Shown: piece by piece, positions 6,293 through 14,105 of the stretch
Layout of the letters: every line of letters begins with the position of its first letter
Position numbering within the stretch: position 1 is the stretch's first letter
Position numbers and translations under genes: made by a program
From: a virus
DNA: 28,940 nt
IMG/VR virus record: IMGVR_UViG_3300042991_001436
Location: 1-28,940 of that record
Reading direction: 5' to 3' (one strand)
The notes under the pieces: generated by a model
Told to the model about the DNA's origin: nothing
What the model saw: the letters and a program-made list of their open reading frames with translations, nothing else
The model's database searches: none

Positions 6293-6855
6293 TGGCGCGG
6301 CGCCGCGTAAAGTCCAGCATCAGCCGACTTCCGCCCGAGCAGCGCGAGCACATCGAGCGGTTGATTCGCGAAGGGCGGATGACGCTGAACGAAATGATCG
6401 CGGACTTGCAGACGCGGTTCCACGGCGAGCCCGCTGCTGACGTATCCCGTTCGGCCCTGCACCGTTTCGATAAGCGGATCGCAGAGATAGGCGCAGAAAT
6501 GCGCGAGATTGAGACAGCGGCATCGGCGCTGGTGGGAGAGCTCGGCGAGGGATTCGGCGAGAAATCGACGGAGCTGCTGTCGCAGGCGATCACCACGCTG
6601 GCGATCCGCACAACGTTCAAGGCGAGCGATCAGGAGGACCTGGCGATCGATGACGCCCGGAAGTTGGCGCGCATGGCGAAAGACTCGATGGACACACGTC
6701 GCATGAGTCTTGCTGCGCGCCAGGCGATCGAGAAGGCCGCACGCGAGAAGTTGCTGGCTCAGCAGAAAGCCAATCTCGACAAGGTGGTCAAGAGCGGTGG
6801 TCTGTCAGAGGCGGCAGCGGCCGACATGCGCAAGAAGATTCTGGGGGTCGCGTGA
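6292..6855 (+). CDS. Small terminase subunit (Mu gp27-like, DUF3486)
   Basis: A 187-aa DNA-recognition subunit of the packaging motor. The N-terminal part (LPPEQREHIERLIREGRMTL) is the helix-turn-helix-like segment typical of DUF3486 proteins, with SALHRFDKRI following. The rest is helical with a Lys/Ala-rich C-terminus that should contact the large subunit. ATG 6292 overlaps the previous stop (TGATG); a GTG one codon earlier is possible. It is followed by the large terminase with a GTGA overlap, the standard pairing. Confidence 0.9.
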   Translation: MARRRVKSSISRLPPEQREHIERLIREGRMTLNEMIADLQTRFHGEPAADVSRSALHRFDKRIAEIGAEMREIETAASALVGELGEGFGEKSTELLSQAITTLAIRTTFKASDQEDLAIDDARKLARMAKDSMDTRRMSLAARQAIEKAAREKLLAQQKANLDKVVKSGGLSEAAAADMRKKILGVA

Positions 6856-8426
6856 CCGACTTGCTCGCACGCGAACTGCCGGCGGCGATTGCGCGGGAGA
6901 TCCATACCGACACCGGTGCGGTGCTGCTGCCGTACCAGCGCGCCTGGATTGCCGACGACAGCGACCTCAAGGTGGCTGAGAAGAGCCGCCGCATCGGCCT
7001 GACGTGGGCCGAGGCCTCGGACGACGTGCTGATTGCCGCGCGGTCGCGCCAAGCCGGTGGCATGAACGTCTACTACATCGGTTACAACATGGACATGGCT
7101 ATCGAGTACGTCGAGGCCTGCGCGATGTGGGCGCGTGTCTTCAACGAGGCGGCTGGCGAGATCGAGGAAGGCGAGGAAGTTTTCAAGGACGGCGACGACG
7201 AGAAGCACATCAAGACCTATACCATCCGCTTTGCCTCTGGCTTTCGGATCGTGGCGCTCAGCAGCAGGCCGGCGAACCTTCGCGGCAAACAGGGCGTCGT
7301 CGTATTCGATGAAGCAGCGTTCCACGGCGCGCTCGATGAGCTGCTCAAAGCGGCGCTCGCGTTGCTGATCTGGGGCGGCAAGGTCAGGGTGATCTCTACC
7401 CACGACGGCGATCAGAACCCCTTCAACGAGCTGGTGACCGAGATTCGCGCTGGCAAGCGCAAGGGCAGCGTCCACCGGATCACCTTCCGCGACGCCGTCG
7501 AGCATGGCCTGTTCGGTCGCGTGTGCATGCGCAAGGGTGTGCCCTGGGATGAGGAGGCGCAGGCCAAGTGGGTGGCCGATGTGTACGCCTTCTACGGCGA
7601 CGCCGCCGAAGAAGAGCTGGACGTGGTTCCGAGCCAAGGGTCTGGTGCCTGGCTGACCACGGCATTGATCGAGGCGCGCATGATCGATGCGCCGGTGCTG
7701 CGCTATACCTGTCCGCAGGGCTTCGAACGCCTGCCGGACGAGGAGCGCTTCCGGATCATCCAGGAATGGCTGGACGCGGAAGTGGCGCCGCTGTTGGCGG
7801 CGCTCGATCCCAATCTCAACAGCTATTTCGGTCAGGACTTCGGTCGCAGCGGCGATCTCACCGTGATGGTGCCCGCGCAGGTCGAGCAAGCATTGCGCCG
7901 CCGCGTGCCGTTCGTGCTCGAGCTGCGCAACATGCCGCACCGGCAGCAGGAGCAGATCGCCAAGTTCGTCATTGGCCGCCTCCCGCGATTCCAGAAGGCG
8001 GCCGTAGACGCACGCGGCAACGGCCACGCGGTATCGGAGTTCCTCGCGCAGGATTTCGGATACGAGCGCGTGGAGCTGGTGATGCTGACCGAGGGTTGGT
8101 ATCGCGAGCAGATGCCGCCGCTCAAAGCGGCGTTCGAGGACGACACCATCGCGTTGCCGCGCGACAAGGACATTCTCGTTGACCTGCGCGCGATCAAGGT
8201 CGTCAAGGGCGTTGCGCGCGTCCCGGAAAAGAAGACGGCCGGCAAGGACGGTGGACAGCGCCACGGCGACGCCGGCGTAGCGCTGGCGCTGATGCACTAC
8301 GCGAGCCGTCAGGACGTCGAGGAGATCGACTACTACCGGGTCAGACTCAATGCCGCCGGGCGCGAGGACTATGAGCGCGCGCTGTCGCTCGGCGCCGGCT
8401 GGCGCACTCGTGAGGGCATCTGGTAA
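6852..8426 (+). CDS. Large terminase subunit (Mu gp28-like)
   Basis: A 524-aa packaging ATPase/nuclease. The ATPase has a Walker-A-like segment VAEKSRRIGLTW (residues 41-52, the deviant K-S-R-x-I-G form of phage terminases) and Walker B VVVFDEAAF with D153/E154. The nuclease part begins at YFGQDFGRSGDLTVMV (D329), and further acidic residues (VDARGNG, then GDAGVALALMHYA) complete an RNase H-like site. It drives headful packaging of phage plus flanking host DNA in Mu-like phages. The GTG start lies at the stop of gp27 and the stop overlaps the portal ATG (TAATG). Confidence 0.95.
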   Translation: MTDLLARELPAAIAREIHTDTGAVLLPYQRAWIADDSDLKVAEKSRRIGLTWAEASDDVLIAARSRQAGGMNVYYIGYNMDMAIEYVEACAMWARVFNEAAGEIEEGEEVFKDGDDEKHIKTYTIRFASGFRIVALSSRPANLRGKQGVVVFDEAAFHGALDELLKAALALLIWGGKVRVISTHDGDQNPFNELVTEIRAGKRKGSVHRITFRDAVEHGLFGRVCMRKGVPWDEEAQAKWVADVYAFYGDAAEEELDVVPSQGSGAWLTTALIEARMIDAPVLRYTCPQGFERLPDEERFRIIQEWLDAEVAPLLAALDPNLNSYFGQDFGRSGDLTVMVPAQVEQALRRRVPFVLELRNMPHRQQEQIAKFVIGRLPRFQKAAVDARGNGHAVSEFLAQDFGYERVELVMLTEGWYREQMPPLKAAFEDDTIALPRDKDILVDLRAIKVVKGVARVPEKKTAGKDGGQRHGDAGVALALMHYASRQDVEEIDYYRVRLNAAGREDYERALSLGAGWRTREGIW

Positions 8427-9979
8427 TGGCTACTGTGGCGTCGCGCATTCTTGGACCTGACGGCAACCCGATCCAGATCGCTGTGCTGGATGAGGAGATC
8501 GCTGCAGGCGGCATTACCGGCATCCGCCAGGTGTGGCGGAACAGCGTGGCCGACAACCTGACTCCGGCTCGCCTCGCCAGCATTCTGTCCGCTGCCGCAG
8601 AGGGGAGCGCGAGCGACTACTTGACCCTGGCGGAGGAGATGGAGGAGCGCGACCCGCACTATGCGTCCGTGCTCGGCACCCGCAAATTGGCGCTCGCAGG
8701 GCTTGACCCGCGTGTCGATTCGCTCAGCGACGATGCCAAGGATGTAGAGATCGCGGATGCGGTACGTGAGCTGGCCGCAGCGCCGTGGTTTGGCGACGCG
8801 GTGTTCGACTTGGCCGACGGGCTTGGCAAGGGCTACTCGGTCTGTGAAATCGTGTGGGACCGCAGCACTAAGCCGTGGCGGCCGGTGCGGCTGCCGTGGC
8901 GCGATCAGCGGTTCTTCGAGTTCGATCGCGAGACGGGCCAGGATCTTCGGTTGCTGGACGATGCCGATCCGGTGCACGGCATTGCGCTGCCGCCGTACAA
9001 GTTCATCGTGCATCGGCCCAGGATTCGCTCGGGCTTGCCAATACGCGGCGGGCTCGCGCGCCTGGTCGCCGTCGCCTACATGTGCAAGGCGTGGAGCTGG
9101 AAGGACTGGATGGCCTTCGCGGACATCTTCGGGCTGCCGCTGCGCGTGGGCCGCTACGGCCCGAACGCCACCAAGGATGACATCGCCAAGTTGATGTCGG
9201 CGGTCGCCAACCTTGGCTCCGACGCGGCGGCGGTGATGCCCGAGAGCACCCGGGTCGAGTTCCAGGCGGCGCCGAACACGGCCGGCGCGGCCGAGTTCTT
9301 CGAGAAGCTGGCCAACTGGTGGGACAAGCAGGTCAGCAAGGCGGTGCTGGGCCAGACCATGACCGCCGACGACGGCTCATCGATGAGCCAGGCCAAGGTG
9401 CACAACGAAGTGCGCCTCGATCTGCTCAAAGCGGATGCCCGTGCGTTGCAGAACACGCTCAACCGCGACTTGGTGCGTCCGTTTGTGGACCTCAACTTCG
9501 GGCCGGGGAGCTATCCGACGCTGGTCTTGCCCGTTCCGGAGCCCGAGGACGTCCGGCTGCTGGTGGACGCGCTGGAAAAGCTGGTGCCGATGGGCCTTGA
9601 AGTCGAGCAATCGGTAATCCGCGACAAGCTCAATCTGCCGGACCCGGCCACCGGAAAGGGCGTCAAGTTGCTGCGTGCCGCTGGCGCGGCCGCGCCGGCA
9701 CTGAACCGAGCGCAGAACCGCGAAACCCAGCCCATCGTCGGCCGCGAGGCCCAACTCGTCGATCTGCTGGCGCGCCGCGCCGATCCGATCATCGCGGGCT
9801 GGATCGACCAGATCGAGGCGCTGGTGCGGAGCGCCGAGTCGCTGGAGGAGATTCGCGACGGGCTGCTCGCGCTGCTGCCCAATCTGGACACGGAGCAGTT
9901 CGGCCAGGTGATGCAGCAGGCGCTTGCGATTGCTGGTGTGGCCGGCATGAGCGACGCCCGCGACGACGCCGATGCCTGA
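8426..9979 (+). CDS. Portal protein (Mu gp29-like, DUF935)
   Basis: A 517-aa subunit of the dodecameric portal ring through which DNA enters and leaves the head. Family hallmarks of DUF935 are visible: LAEEMEERDPHYASVLGTRK near residue 70, GYSVCEIVW near 135, PLRVGRYGPNATKDD near 240, and KAVLGQTMTADDGSSMSQA near 305. The C-terminal 100 residues are helical and acidic. Expected length for the family is about 500 aa. It overlaps gp30 by 8 nt. Confidence 0.95.
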   Translation: MATVASRILGPDGNPIQIAVLDEEIAAGGITGIRQVWRNSVADNLTPARLASILSAAAEGSASDYLTLAEEMEERDPHYASVLGTRKLALAGLDPRVDSLSDDAKDVEIADAVRELAAAPWFGDAVFDLADGLGKGYSVCEIVWDRSTKPWRPVRLPWRDQRFFEFDRETGQDLRLLDDADPVHGIALPPYKFIVHRPRIRSGLPIRGGLARLVAVAYMCKAWSWKDWMAFADIFGLPLRVGRYGPNATKDDIAKLMSAVANLGSDAAAVMPESTRVEFQAAPNTAGAAEFFEKLANWWDKQVSKAVLGQTMTADDGSSMSQAKVHNEVRLDLLKADARALQNTLNRDLVRPFVDLNFGPGSYPTLVLPVPEPEDVRLLVDALEKLVPMGLEVEQSVIRDKLNLPDPATGKGVKLLRAAGAAAPALNRAQNRETQPIVGREAQLVDLLARRADPIIAGWIDQIEALVRSAESLEEIRDGLLALLPNLDTEQFGQVMQQALAIAGVAGMSDARDDADA

Positions 9980-11165
9980 GGTTCGCGGCAGCTTCCGCAG
10001 TTTCGATGCGGCCGAGCGCTTCTTCCGGCAGAAGATCAACCTGCCGACGCAGCGCTGGGATGATTTGTGGCAGGGCCAGCATGCACGCGCCTTCATGGCA
10101 GCAGGCGTAGCCCGCGACGCGGTGCTGGCCGAGCTGCGTGCGGCTGTCGATGCCGCTATCGCCAAGGGCGAGACGCTTGCCGACTTTCGCGCCCGCTTCA
10201 GGGACATCGTGGCCCGCCACGGCTGGATCGGCGGCGCCGGCAACGAGAGCGACGCCCGCCGGGCGTGGCGTGCCCGCGTGATCTACCAGACCAATCTGCG
10301 CACGGCGTACATGGCCGGGCGATGGGACACGCTCAAGTCGTTTCCCTACCTCAAGTACCAGCACCACACCCTGCTCAACCCGCGCGAGCAACACGTCGTG
10401 TGGGATGGCCTGATTCTGGCCAACGACAACCCGTGGTGGCAGACCAACTACCCGCCCAACGGTTGGGGCTGTAACTGCACCGTCACCGGCGTGTCCGAGG
10501 CGCGGCTGCGCGCGGATGGGCGCCGGCCCGACAAGGCCCCCGCCGAGGTGCCAGGCGACCCGCCGCCCGAGTGGGCGTACCACGTGGGCGTTGCCGACCA
10601 GGGACGCGAGATCGCTGACCCGGCACTGGCGCGACAGCTCGGCGAGCAGTGGACGCAGATGCCGGGACGCTCGCACGGCGACTTCGGGCGGCCCGACCAG
10701 GTACCCGTCGACACGCCGGTCGCGCAACCGCTGCCGGAGGCTATCCGTCAGCCGGCTGAACTGCGGGATGCGTGGGATCGCCTGTACGGGCAATCCACCA
10801 CTCTGCGCGATCCGGCGGGTGCGGAGGTGATCGTCAGCCGCCAGGTCATCGAACACTGGCTGGGCCAACCCAAGCGCCTCGACGGCCGTGAGACGTATTT
10901 GCCGCTGCTGCGCGAGACGATCGAATCGCCGTTCGAAATCTGGGCCAGCTTCGCGCAGAACGGGCTCGGCCGGGTCGGCGTCCGGCGTTTCTACGTCAAG
11001 AGCATGCGGCTGGCGGGGGGAAGGTCGGTGACGCTGATCGCAGAGGTACAGCCCGGCGGCATCTGGGGCACCTTCAACTTCTTCGTGGGCTCGCGGCCGC
11101 AGCCGCGCTCGCGACAGGGTCTGCTGGTTTACGGCCGCCCCCATCAAAGCGATGGGGGCGGCTGA
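9972..11165 (+). CDS. MuF minor head protein (gp30-like) with C-terminal PBECR2-type nuclease domain
   Basis: A 397-aa protein in two parts. Residues about 1-185 are the MuF head-morphogenesis domain, ending in the characteristic NPWWQTNYPPNGWGCNCTV segment. Residues about 275-390 (from EVIVSRQVIEHWLGQP, through GRETYLPLLRETIESPFEIW, RRFYVKSM and GTFNFFV to QGLLVYGR) resemble PBECR2, the phage Barnase-EndoU-ColicinE5/D-RelE nuclease fold. MuF proteins sit inside the head near the portal and some are ejected with DNA, so the nuclease could be delivered into the new host and act on RNA. Candidate catalytic residues are the His of IEHW and the Arg/Lys of RRFYVK; these are guesses. A perfect hairpin covers the 3' end. 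No obvious immunity gene follows. Confidence 0.88.
   Translation: MPEVRGSFRSFDAAERFFRQKINLPTQRWDDLWQGQHARAFMAAGVARDAVLAELRAAVDAAIAKGETLADFRARFRDIVARHGWIGGAGNESDARRAWRARVIYQTNLRTAYMAGRWDTLKSFPYLKYQHHTLLNPREQHVVWDGLILANDNPWWQTNYPPNGWGCNCTVTGVSEARLRADGRRPDKAPAEVPGDPPPEWAYHVGVADQGREIADPALARQLGEQWTQMPGRSHGDFGRPDQVPVDTPVAQPLPEAIRQPAELRDAWDRLYGQSTTLRDPAGAEVIVSRQVIEHWLGQPKRLDGRETYLPLLRETIESPFEIWASFAQNGLGRVGVRRFYVKSMRLAGGRSVTLIAEVQPGGIWGTFNFFVGSRPQPRSRQGLLVYGRPHQSDGGG
11134..11162 (+). other. Perfect stem-loop at the 3' end of the MuF gene
   Basis: GCCGCCCCCATC (11134-11145) pairs with GATGGGGGCGGC (11151-11162) around the loop AAAGC. The stem lies in the last codons before the TGA at 11163. There is no T-tract, so it may protect mRNA 3' ends, pause polymerase or block ribosomes rather than terminate. 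Confidence 0.7.
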
Positions 11166-11305
11166 TGGCCTTTGCCTACAAGCACACCAGCGTGCCCTGC
11201 GGCGCTCCCTGCGGACTATCGGGCGCTGGCCCAGTCCGTTGGAGGATCGCGACGAAGTCGCCACACCGGGGCCGGCCAGACCCCCAGCCCGTGGCGCGAG
11301 CATAG
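11165..11305 (+). CDS. Possible 46-aa micro-ORF between gp30 and gp31
   Basis: An ATG overlapping the gp30 stop (TGATG) opens a 46-codon frame (MAFAYKHTSVPCGAPCGLSG...) ending in TAG at 11303-11305, two bases before the gp31 ATG. The coupling geometry is like that of its neighbours, but the composition (Pro, Arg, Gly rich) is not clearly protein-like and no family is recognised. It fills an otherwise empty 141-bp gap. Low confidence. Confidence 0.25.
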   Translation: MAFAYKHTSVPCGAPCGLSGAGPVRWRIATKSPHRGRPDPQPVARA

Positions 11306-11306
11306 C

Positions 11307-11807
11307 ATGGCCGACGCATTCCTTATTGTTGTGGACGACGCCAAGGCGCACGCCTGGTTCGGCCGCTTGCTCGAGCGTAGCCGCGACCTGTCGGGCCTGA
11401 TGGACGACATCGGCGAGACGGTCACCGAGAGCGCGCAGCACCGCTTCGCGCTTGGCATTGCGCCCGACGGCACGCCGTGGGTGCCGCTGGCCGACGGCAG
11501 CGGCCGTACCCCGCTGGTGGACTCCGGGCGCATGCGCAACGACATCGCTCCCAGCCACGGACCGGACTGGGTGGAGATCAGCGCCGCGGCGCGCCAGGCG
11601 CGCTGGCACCAGGAGGGAACCGCCCCGTACACCATCGAGCCCAAGAACAAGAAGGCACTCGCATGGGCCGGCGGCCCTGGCCCGCGCAAGAAGGTCCACC
11701 ACCCCGGCCTGCGGGCGCGGCCCTTCATCGGGCTATCGGCCGAGGACGAGCAGGCCATCGAACGGCTGGCCGAGGCGTGGCTCGATCTAGTGCCGGATGG
11801 CGGTTGA
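11307..11807 (+). CDS. Virion morphogenesis protein (Mu gp31/gpG-like)
   Basis: A 166-aa protein of the phage virion morphogenesis family. Recognisable parts are the N-terminal DDIGETVTESAQHRF, APDGTPWVPLADGSGRTPLVDSG (split: PDGTPWVPL and TPLVDSGRMRND), a central WHQEG and the C-terminal ARPFIGLSAEDEQAI. In Mu, gpG is a minor head-tail component needed for tail completion. The ATG at 11307 is chosen as the family start; the frame is open further upstream but with non-conserved sequence. It ends the first late block. Confidence 0.9.
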   Translation: MADAFLIVVDDAKAHAWFGRLLERSRDLSGLMDDIGETVTESAQHRFALGIAPDGTPWVPLADGSGRTPLVDSGRMRNDIAPSHGPDWVEISAAARQARWHQEGTAPYTIEPKNKKALAWAGGPGPRKKVHHPGLRARPFIGLSAEDEQAIERLAEAWLDLVPDGG

Positions 11808-12132
11808 TCACGTTCTGGAGCGATGGCCGCATGAGAGGCGCAACAGCGCAAATAGACCCCCAATCCGCTACCCACACACGCCGCCGAGGCGCTGTTGGCG
11901 CTGTGCGCAGATTTAAACGGGTTTTAAACGCGGTTGATGGTTGGTGCGCACGCACGCATCGTTGCTGTTTGCGAAATCGCGCGTCTTGCGCCCACAATCG
12001 GCACTGTCGCCGGCACCGTTGCATGCTGATCGGTACCCGGTCAGCCATCGCGCGTGTCGGCGCCACAGCGGGCTGCATTCTTTAGCGCGCGCTACACCCG
12101 CGAGCTAGTTGCCCGCTCCCAGACTGACCGCC
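11808..12132. other. 325-bp intergenic region before the head operon
   Basis: No convincing gene. A 39-codon frame from ATG 11797 is Pro/Arg rich and unlikely. The middle is AT-richer than its surroundings and has two copies of TTTAAACG (11912-11919 and 11923-11930) 11 bp apart, one helical turn. The end carries the second copy of the palindromic operator (12078-12099). It corresponds to the place of the Mu PI promoter. Confidence 0.65.
12078..12099 (+). promoter_or_regulatory. Proposed late-promoter operator, copy 2 (head/tail genes)
   Basis: Identical over 22 bp to 3066-3087, with the palindrome TAGCGCGCGCTA at 12083-12094. It lies 33 bp before the protease ATG (12133), the position of the C-activated PI promoter in Mu. 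Here no terminator is attached, so the shared TTCTT on the left side is part of the element and not only of the terminator tail of copy 1. Confidence 0.72.
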
Positions 12133-13119
12133 ATGCGCTGTCAGTCCGTTGCCTTTAATTCAGAGCTAGTCCTGGCCGATGGGGTCGCTCCCGCGTCGGT
12201 GCAGTTGATTCCGGCTGGTCCACGCGTCAACGGCTTCGACGGCCGTGCGTGGATATTCGATGATCTCTCTCACAAGGCCGTGCTGGCCGGCTTCGGCGCG
12301 CGGGGCCTCGACCTGCCAATCGACTGGGAGCACGCCACCCAGCACCGCGCACCGAAGGGCCAGGATGCCCCGGCCGCTGCATGGATCACTGCGCTGAACA
12401 TGCGCGATGGCCAGCTATGGGCCGACGTGGCGTGGACACCTCGCGGCGCCGAGCAGGTCGCCGACCGGTCCTACCGCTATCTGAGCCCGGTATTCGACTA
12501 CGAGGTCGAGACCGGACGCATCGTCCTGCTGGTCTCCGCAGGCCTGACCAACAAACCCAACCTGCGCCTGCAGGCGCTCAATCAAGAGGAACACGCGATG
12601 AACCGATCCGCTGCCCTTGTGGCGGCGATCACGGGTGCGCTCGGCCTGACGGCCGACGCAAACGATGACGCCGTGGCACAGGCCATCAATAGCATCAAGC
12701 AAGACCGCGACACCGCGCAGGCGGCCAACCGCGAATCGGCGCCGAGTCTGGACCGCTACGTGCCGCGCGCCGACTACGACGTGCTCGCGCAACGCGCCAC
12801 CAACGCCGAGCAGACGCTGAAAGCCCACAAGGACGGCCAGCACAAGGTCGAAGTGGACGCGGCGATCGAGGGCGCCCTCAAGGCCGGCAAGATCACCCCA
12901 GCCACGTCGGAATACCACCGCGCCACTTGCGCCGATACCGAGGGCCTGAACCGCTTCCGTGCGTTCGTCGGTGCGGCCCCCGTTGTGGTCGATGACCCCG
13001 GCCTCGACAAGCGCAAGGCAGCGTGCCCGGCCACCGCACTCAACGCCGAGCAGAAGGAGGTGTGTCGCCTGCTCGGTATCACCGAATCTGATTTTGTCGC
13101 CGAGCTGGCGAAGGAGTAA
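12133..13119 (+). CDS. Head maturation protease (Mu gpI / gp32-like) with scaffold domain
   Basis: A 328-aa precursor. The N-terminal ~150 residues are the Mu-type prohead protease: SVQLIPAGPRVNGFDGRAW, LPIDWEHATQ (H67), GAEQVADRSYRYLSPVFDY (S118) and LVSAGLTNKPNL. H67 and S118 are plausible catalytic residues. The C-terminal ~170 residues are a charged, helical scaffold-like region. ATG 12133 matches the family's start; a TTG eight codons earlier is possible, and neither has a strong ribosome-binding site. It is the first gene after the second operator copy. Confidence 0.92.
   Translation: MRCQSVAFNSELVLADGVAPASVQLIPAGPRVNGFDGRAWIFDDLSHKAVLAGFGARGLDLPIDWEHATQHRAPKGQDAPAAAWITALNMRDGQLWADVAWTPRGAEQVADRSYRYLSPVFDYEVETGRIVLLVSAGLTNKPNLRLQALNQEEHAMNRSAALVAAITGALGLTADANDDAVAQAINSIKQDRDTAQAANRESAPSLDRYVPRADYDVLAQRATNAEQTLKAHKDGQHKVEVDAAIEGALKAGKITPATSEYHRATCADTEGLNRFRAFVGAAPVVVDDPGLDKRKAACPATALNAEQKEVCRLLGITESDFVAELAKE
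12598..13119 (+). CDS. Internal scaffold protein from in-frame start (Mu gpZ-like)
   Basis: Within the protease gene, ATG 12598 (codon 156) is preceded by AAGAGGA (12584-12590) at 7-nt spacing, a far better ribosome-binding site than that of the protease itself. Initiation there gives a 173-aa protein comprising just the helical scaffold region (MNRSAALVAAITGALGL... to FVAELAKE). In Mu, the scaffold Z is made in the same way from within I. The strong internal signal suggests that scaffold is made in excess over protease, as assembly requires. Confidence 0.8.
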   Translation: MNRSAALVAAITGALGLTADANDDAVAQAINSIKQDRDTAQAANRESAPSLDRYVPRADYDVLAQRATNAEQTLKAHKDGQHKVEVDAAIEGALKAGKITPATSEYHRATCADTEGLNRFRAFVGAAPVVVDDPGLDKRKAACPATALNAEQKEVCRLLGITESDFVAELAKE

Positions 13120-13125
13120 CAGCGC

Positions 13126-14037
13126 ATGGCCATCGTCACACCCGCCTTGATCCAGGCTCTGTACGTCGGCTTCCGCCGCGATTTCCAACAGGCCCTGTCC
13201 GACACCCCGACGGACTGGCAGCAGATTGCCACCGAGGTGCCGAGCACCACCAAGTCCAGCACCTATGGCTGGTTGGGCCAGTTTCCGCAGTTCCGCGAAT
13301 GGATCGGCGACCGTGTCGCAAAGGACATGGCGGCGCACGACTACTCGATCACGAACAAGAACTGGGAGTCGACCGTCGACGTCCTGCGCCCGGACATCGA
13401 AGACGACACCGTAGGGGTCTATGCCCCGTTGTTCTCCGAGATGGGTCGAGCAGCCAAGGCTCAGCCCGACGAACTGGTGTTCGCACTGCTCAAGACGGGG
13501 CTGGCCTCGCTGGGGTATGACGGTCAGGCATTCTTCGACGCCGAGCACCCGGTTTACCCCAACGTCGACGGCACCGGCGCGCCGACCCTGGTATCCAACC
13601 ACGATGTGGATCTGGTTGCACGGCCCAACAACCCGATCTGGTACCTGATGGACACCAGTCGGGCGATCAAGCCGATTCTGTTTCAGAACCGCAAGAAGCC
13701 GGTGCTGACGGCACTCACGGCCCTGACCGACGAAGTGGTTTTCACCAGCAACAAGTTCCGCTTCGGTGCCGACAGCCGCAACAACGTGGGCTTTGGCTTC
13801 TGGCAGATGGCGTACGCCAGCAACCAGCCGCTGGACGCCACCCACTACGCCGCAGCTCGCGCCGCCATGAAGGCGTTCAAGGCCGACGGTGGCCGCCCGC
13901 TGGGTCTCAAGCCGAACACGCTCGTCGTGCCGCCGGCGCTGGAGTCGCCCGGTCGCAAGTTGCTGGTGAAGGACGAGAACGGCGGCAACGAGTGGGCTGG
14001 CAGTGCCGCGCTGGTCGAGAGCAGTTGGCTCAGCTGA
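13126..14037 (+). CDS. Major head protein (Mu gpT-like)
   Basis: A 303-aa major capsid subunit of the Mu gpT family. Family blocks visible are ALYVGFRRDFQQAL near the start, STTKSSTYGWLGQFPQFREW, GQAFFDAEHPVYPN, and GLKPNTLVVPPALE near the C-terminus. It would polymerise around the scaffold to form the icosahedral head. A strong AAGGAG (13111-13116) lies 9 nt before the ATG, consistent with high expression. It follows the protease/scaffold gene directly. Confidence 0.95.
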   Translation: MAIVTPALIQALYVGFRRDFQQALSDTPTDWQQIATEVPSTTKSSTYGWLGQFPQFREWIGDRVAKDMAAHDYSITNKNWESTVDVLRPDIEDDTVGVYAPLFSEMGRAAKAQPDELVFALLKTGLASLGYDGQAFFDAEHPVYPNVDGTGAPTLVSNHDVDLVARPNNPIWYLMDTSRAIKPILFQNRKKPVLTALTALTDEVVFTSNKFRFGADSRNNVGFGFWQMAYASNQPLDATHYAAARAAMKAFKADGGRPLGLKPNTLVVPPALESPGRKLLVKDENGGNEWAGSAALVESSWLS

Positions 14038-14084
14038 TCCGGCCCGCCATTCACTGAGCGCCCCGGCCGGTTCGCCCCGGGCGG

Positions 14085-14104
14085 GGTATCACCAAGGAGA
14101 TACC
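14085..14104 (+). promoter_or_regulatory. Hairpin displaying the ribosome-binding site of the next gene
   Basis: GGTATC (14085-14090) pairs with GATACC (14099-14104). The 8-nt loop ACCAAGGA carries most of the AAGGAG Shine-Dalgarno of the 14106 start, so the loop presents the site directly beside the ATG. It may boost or control translation. Confidence 0.5.
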
Positions 14105-14105
14105 G

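Noticed and set aside
6759-8297. Long open frame (512 codons) on the - strand opposite the large terminase
   Set aside because: It mirrors the terminase gene in high-GC codon usage; the + strand protein has clear catalytic motifs and the antisense product is His/Arg/Ala/Val-rich with no motifs.
9789-11702. 637-codon - strand open frame opposite gp30/gp31
   Set aside because: GC-driven shadow frame; the + strand products are recognised families with coupled starts.
12415-13845. 476-codon - strand open frame opposite protease/major head
   Set aside because: Shadow of conserved + strand genes; no start context or known motif.
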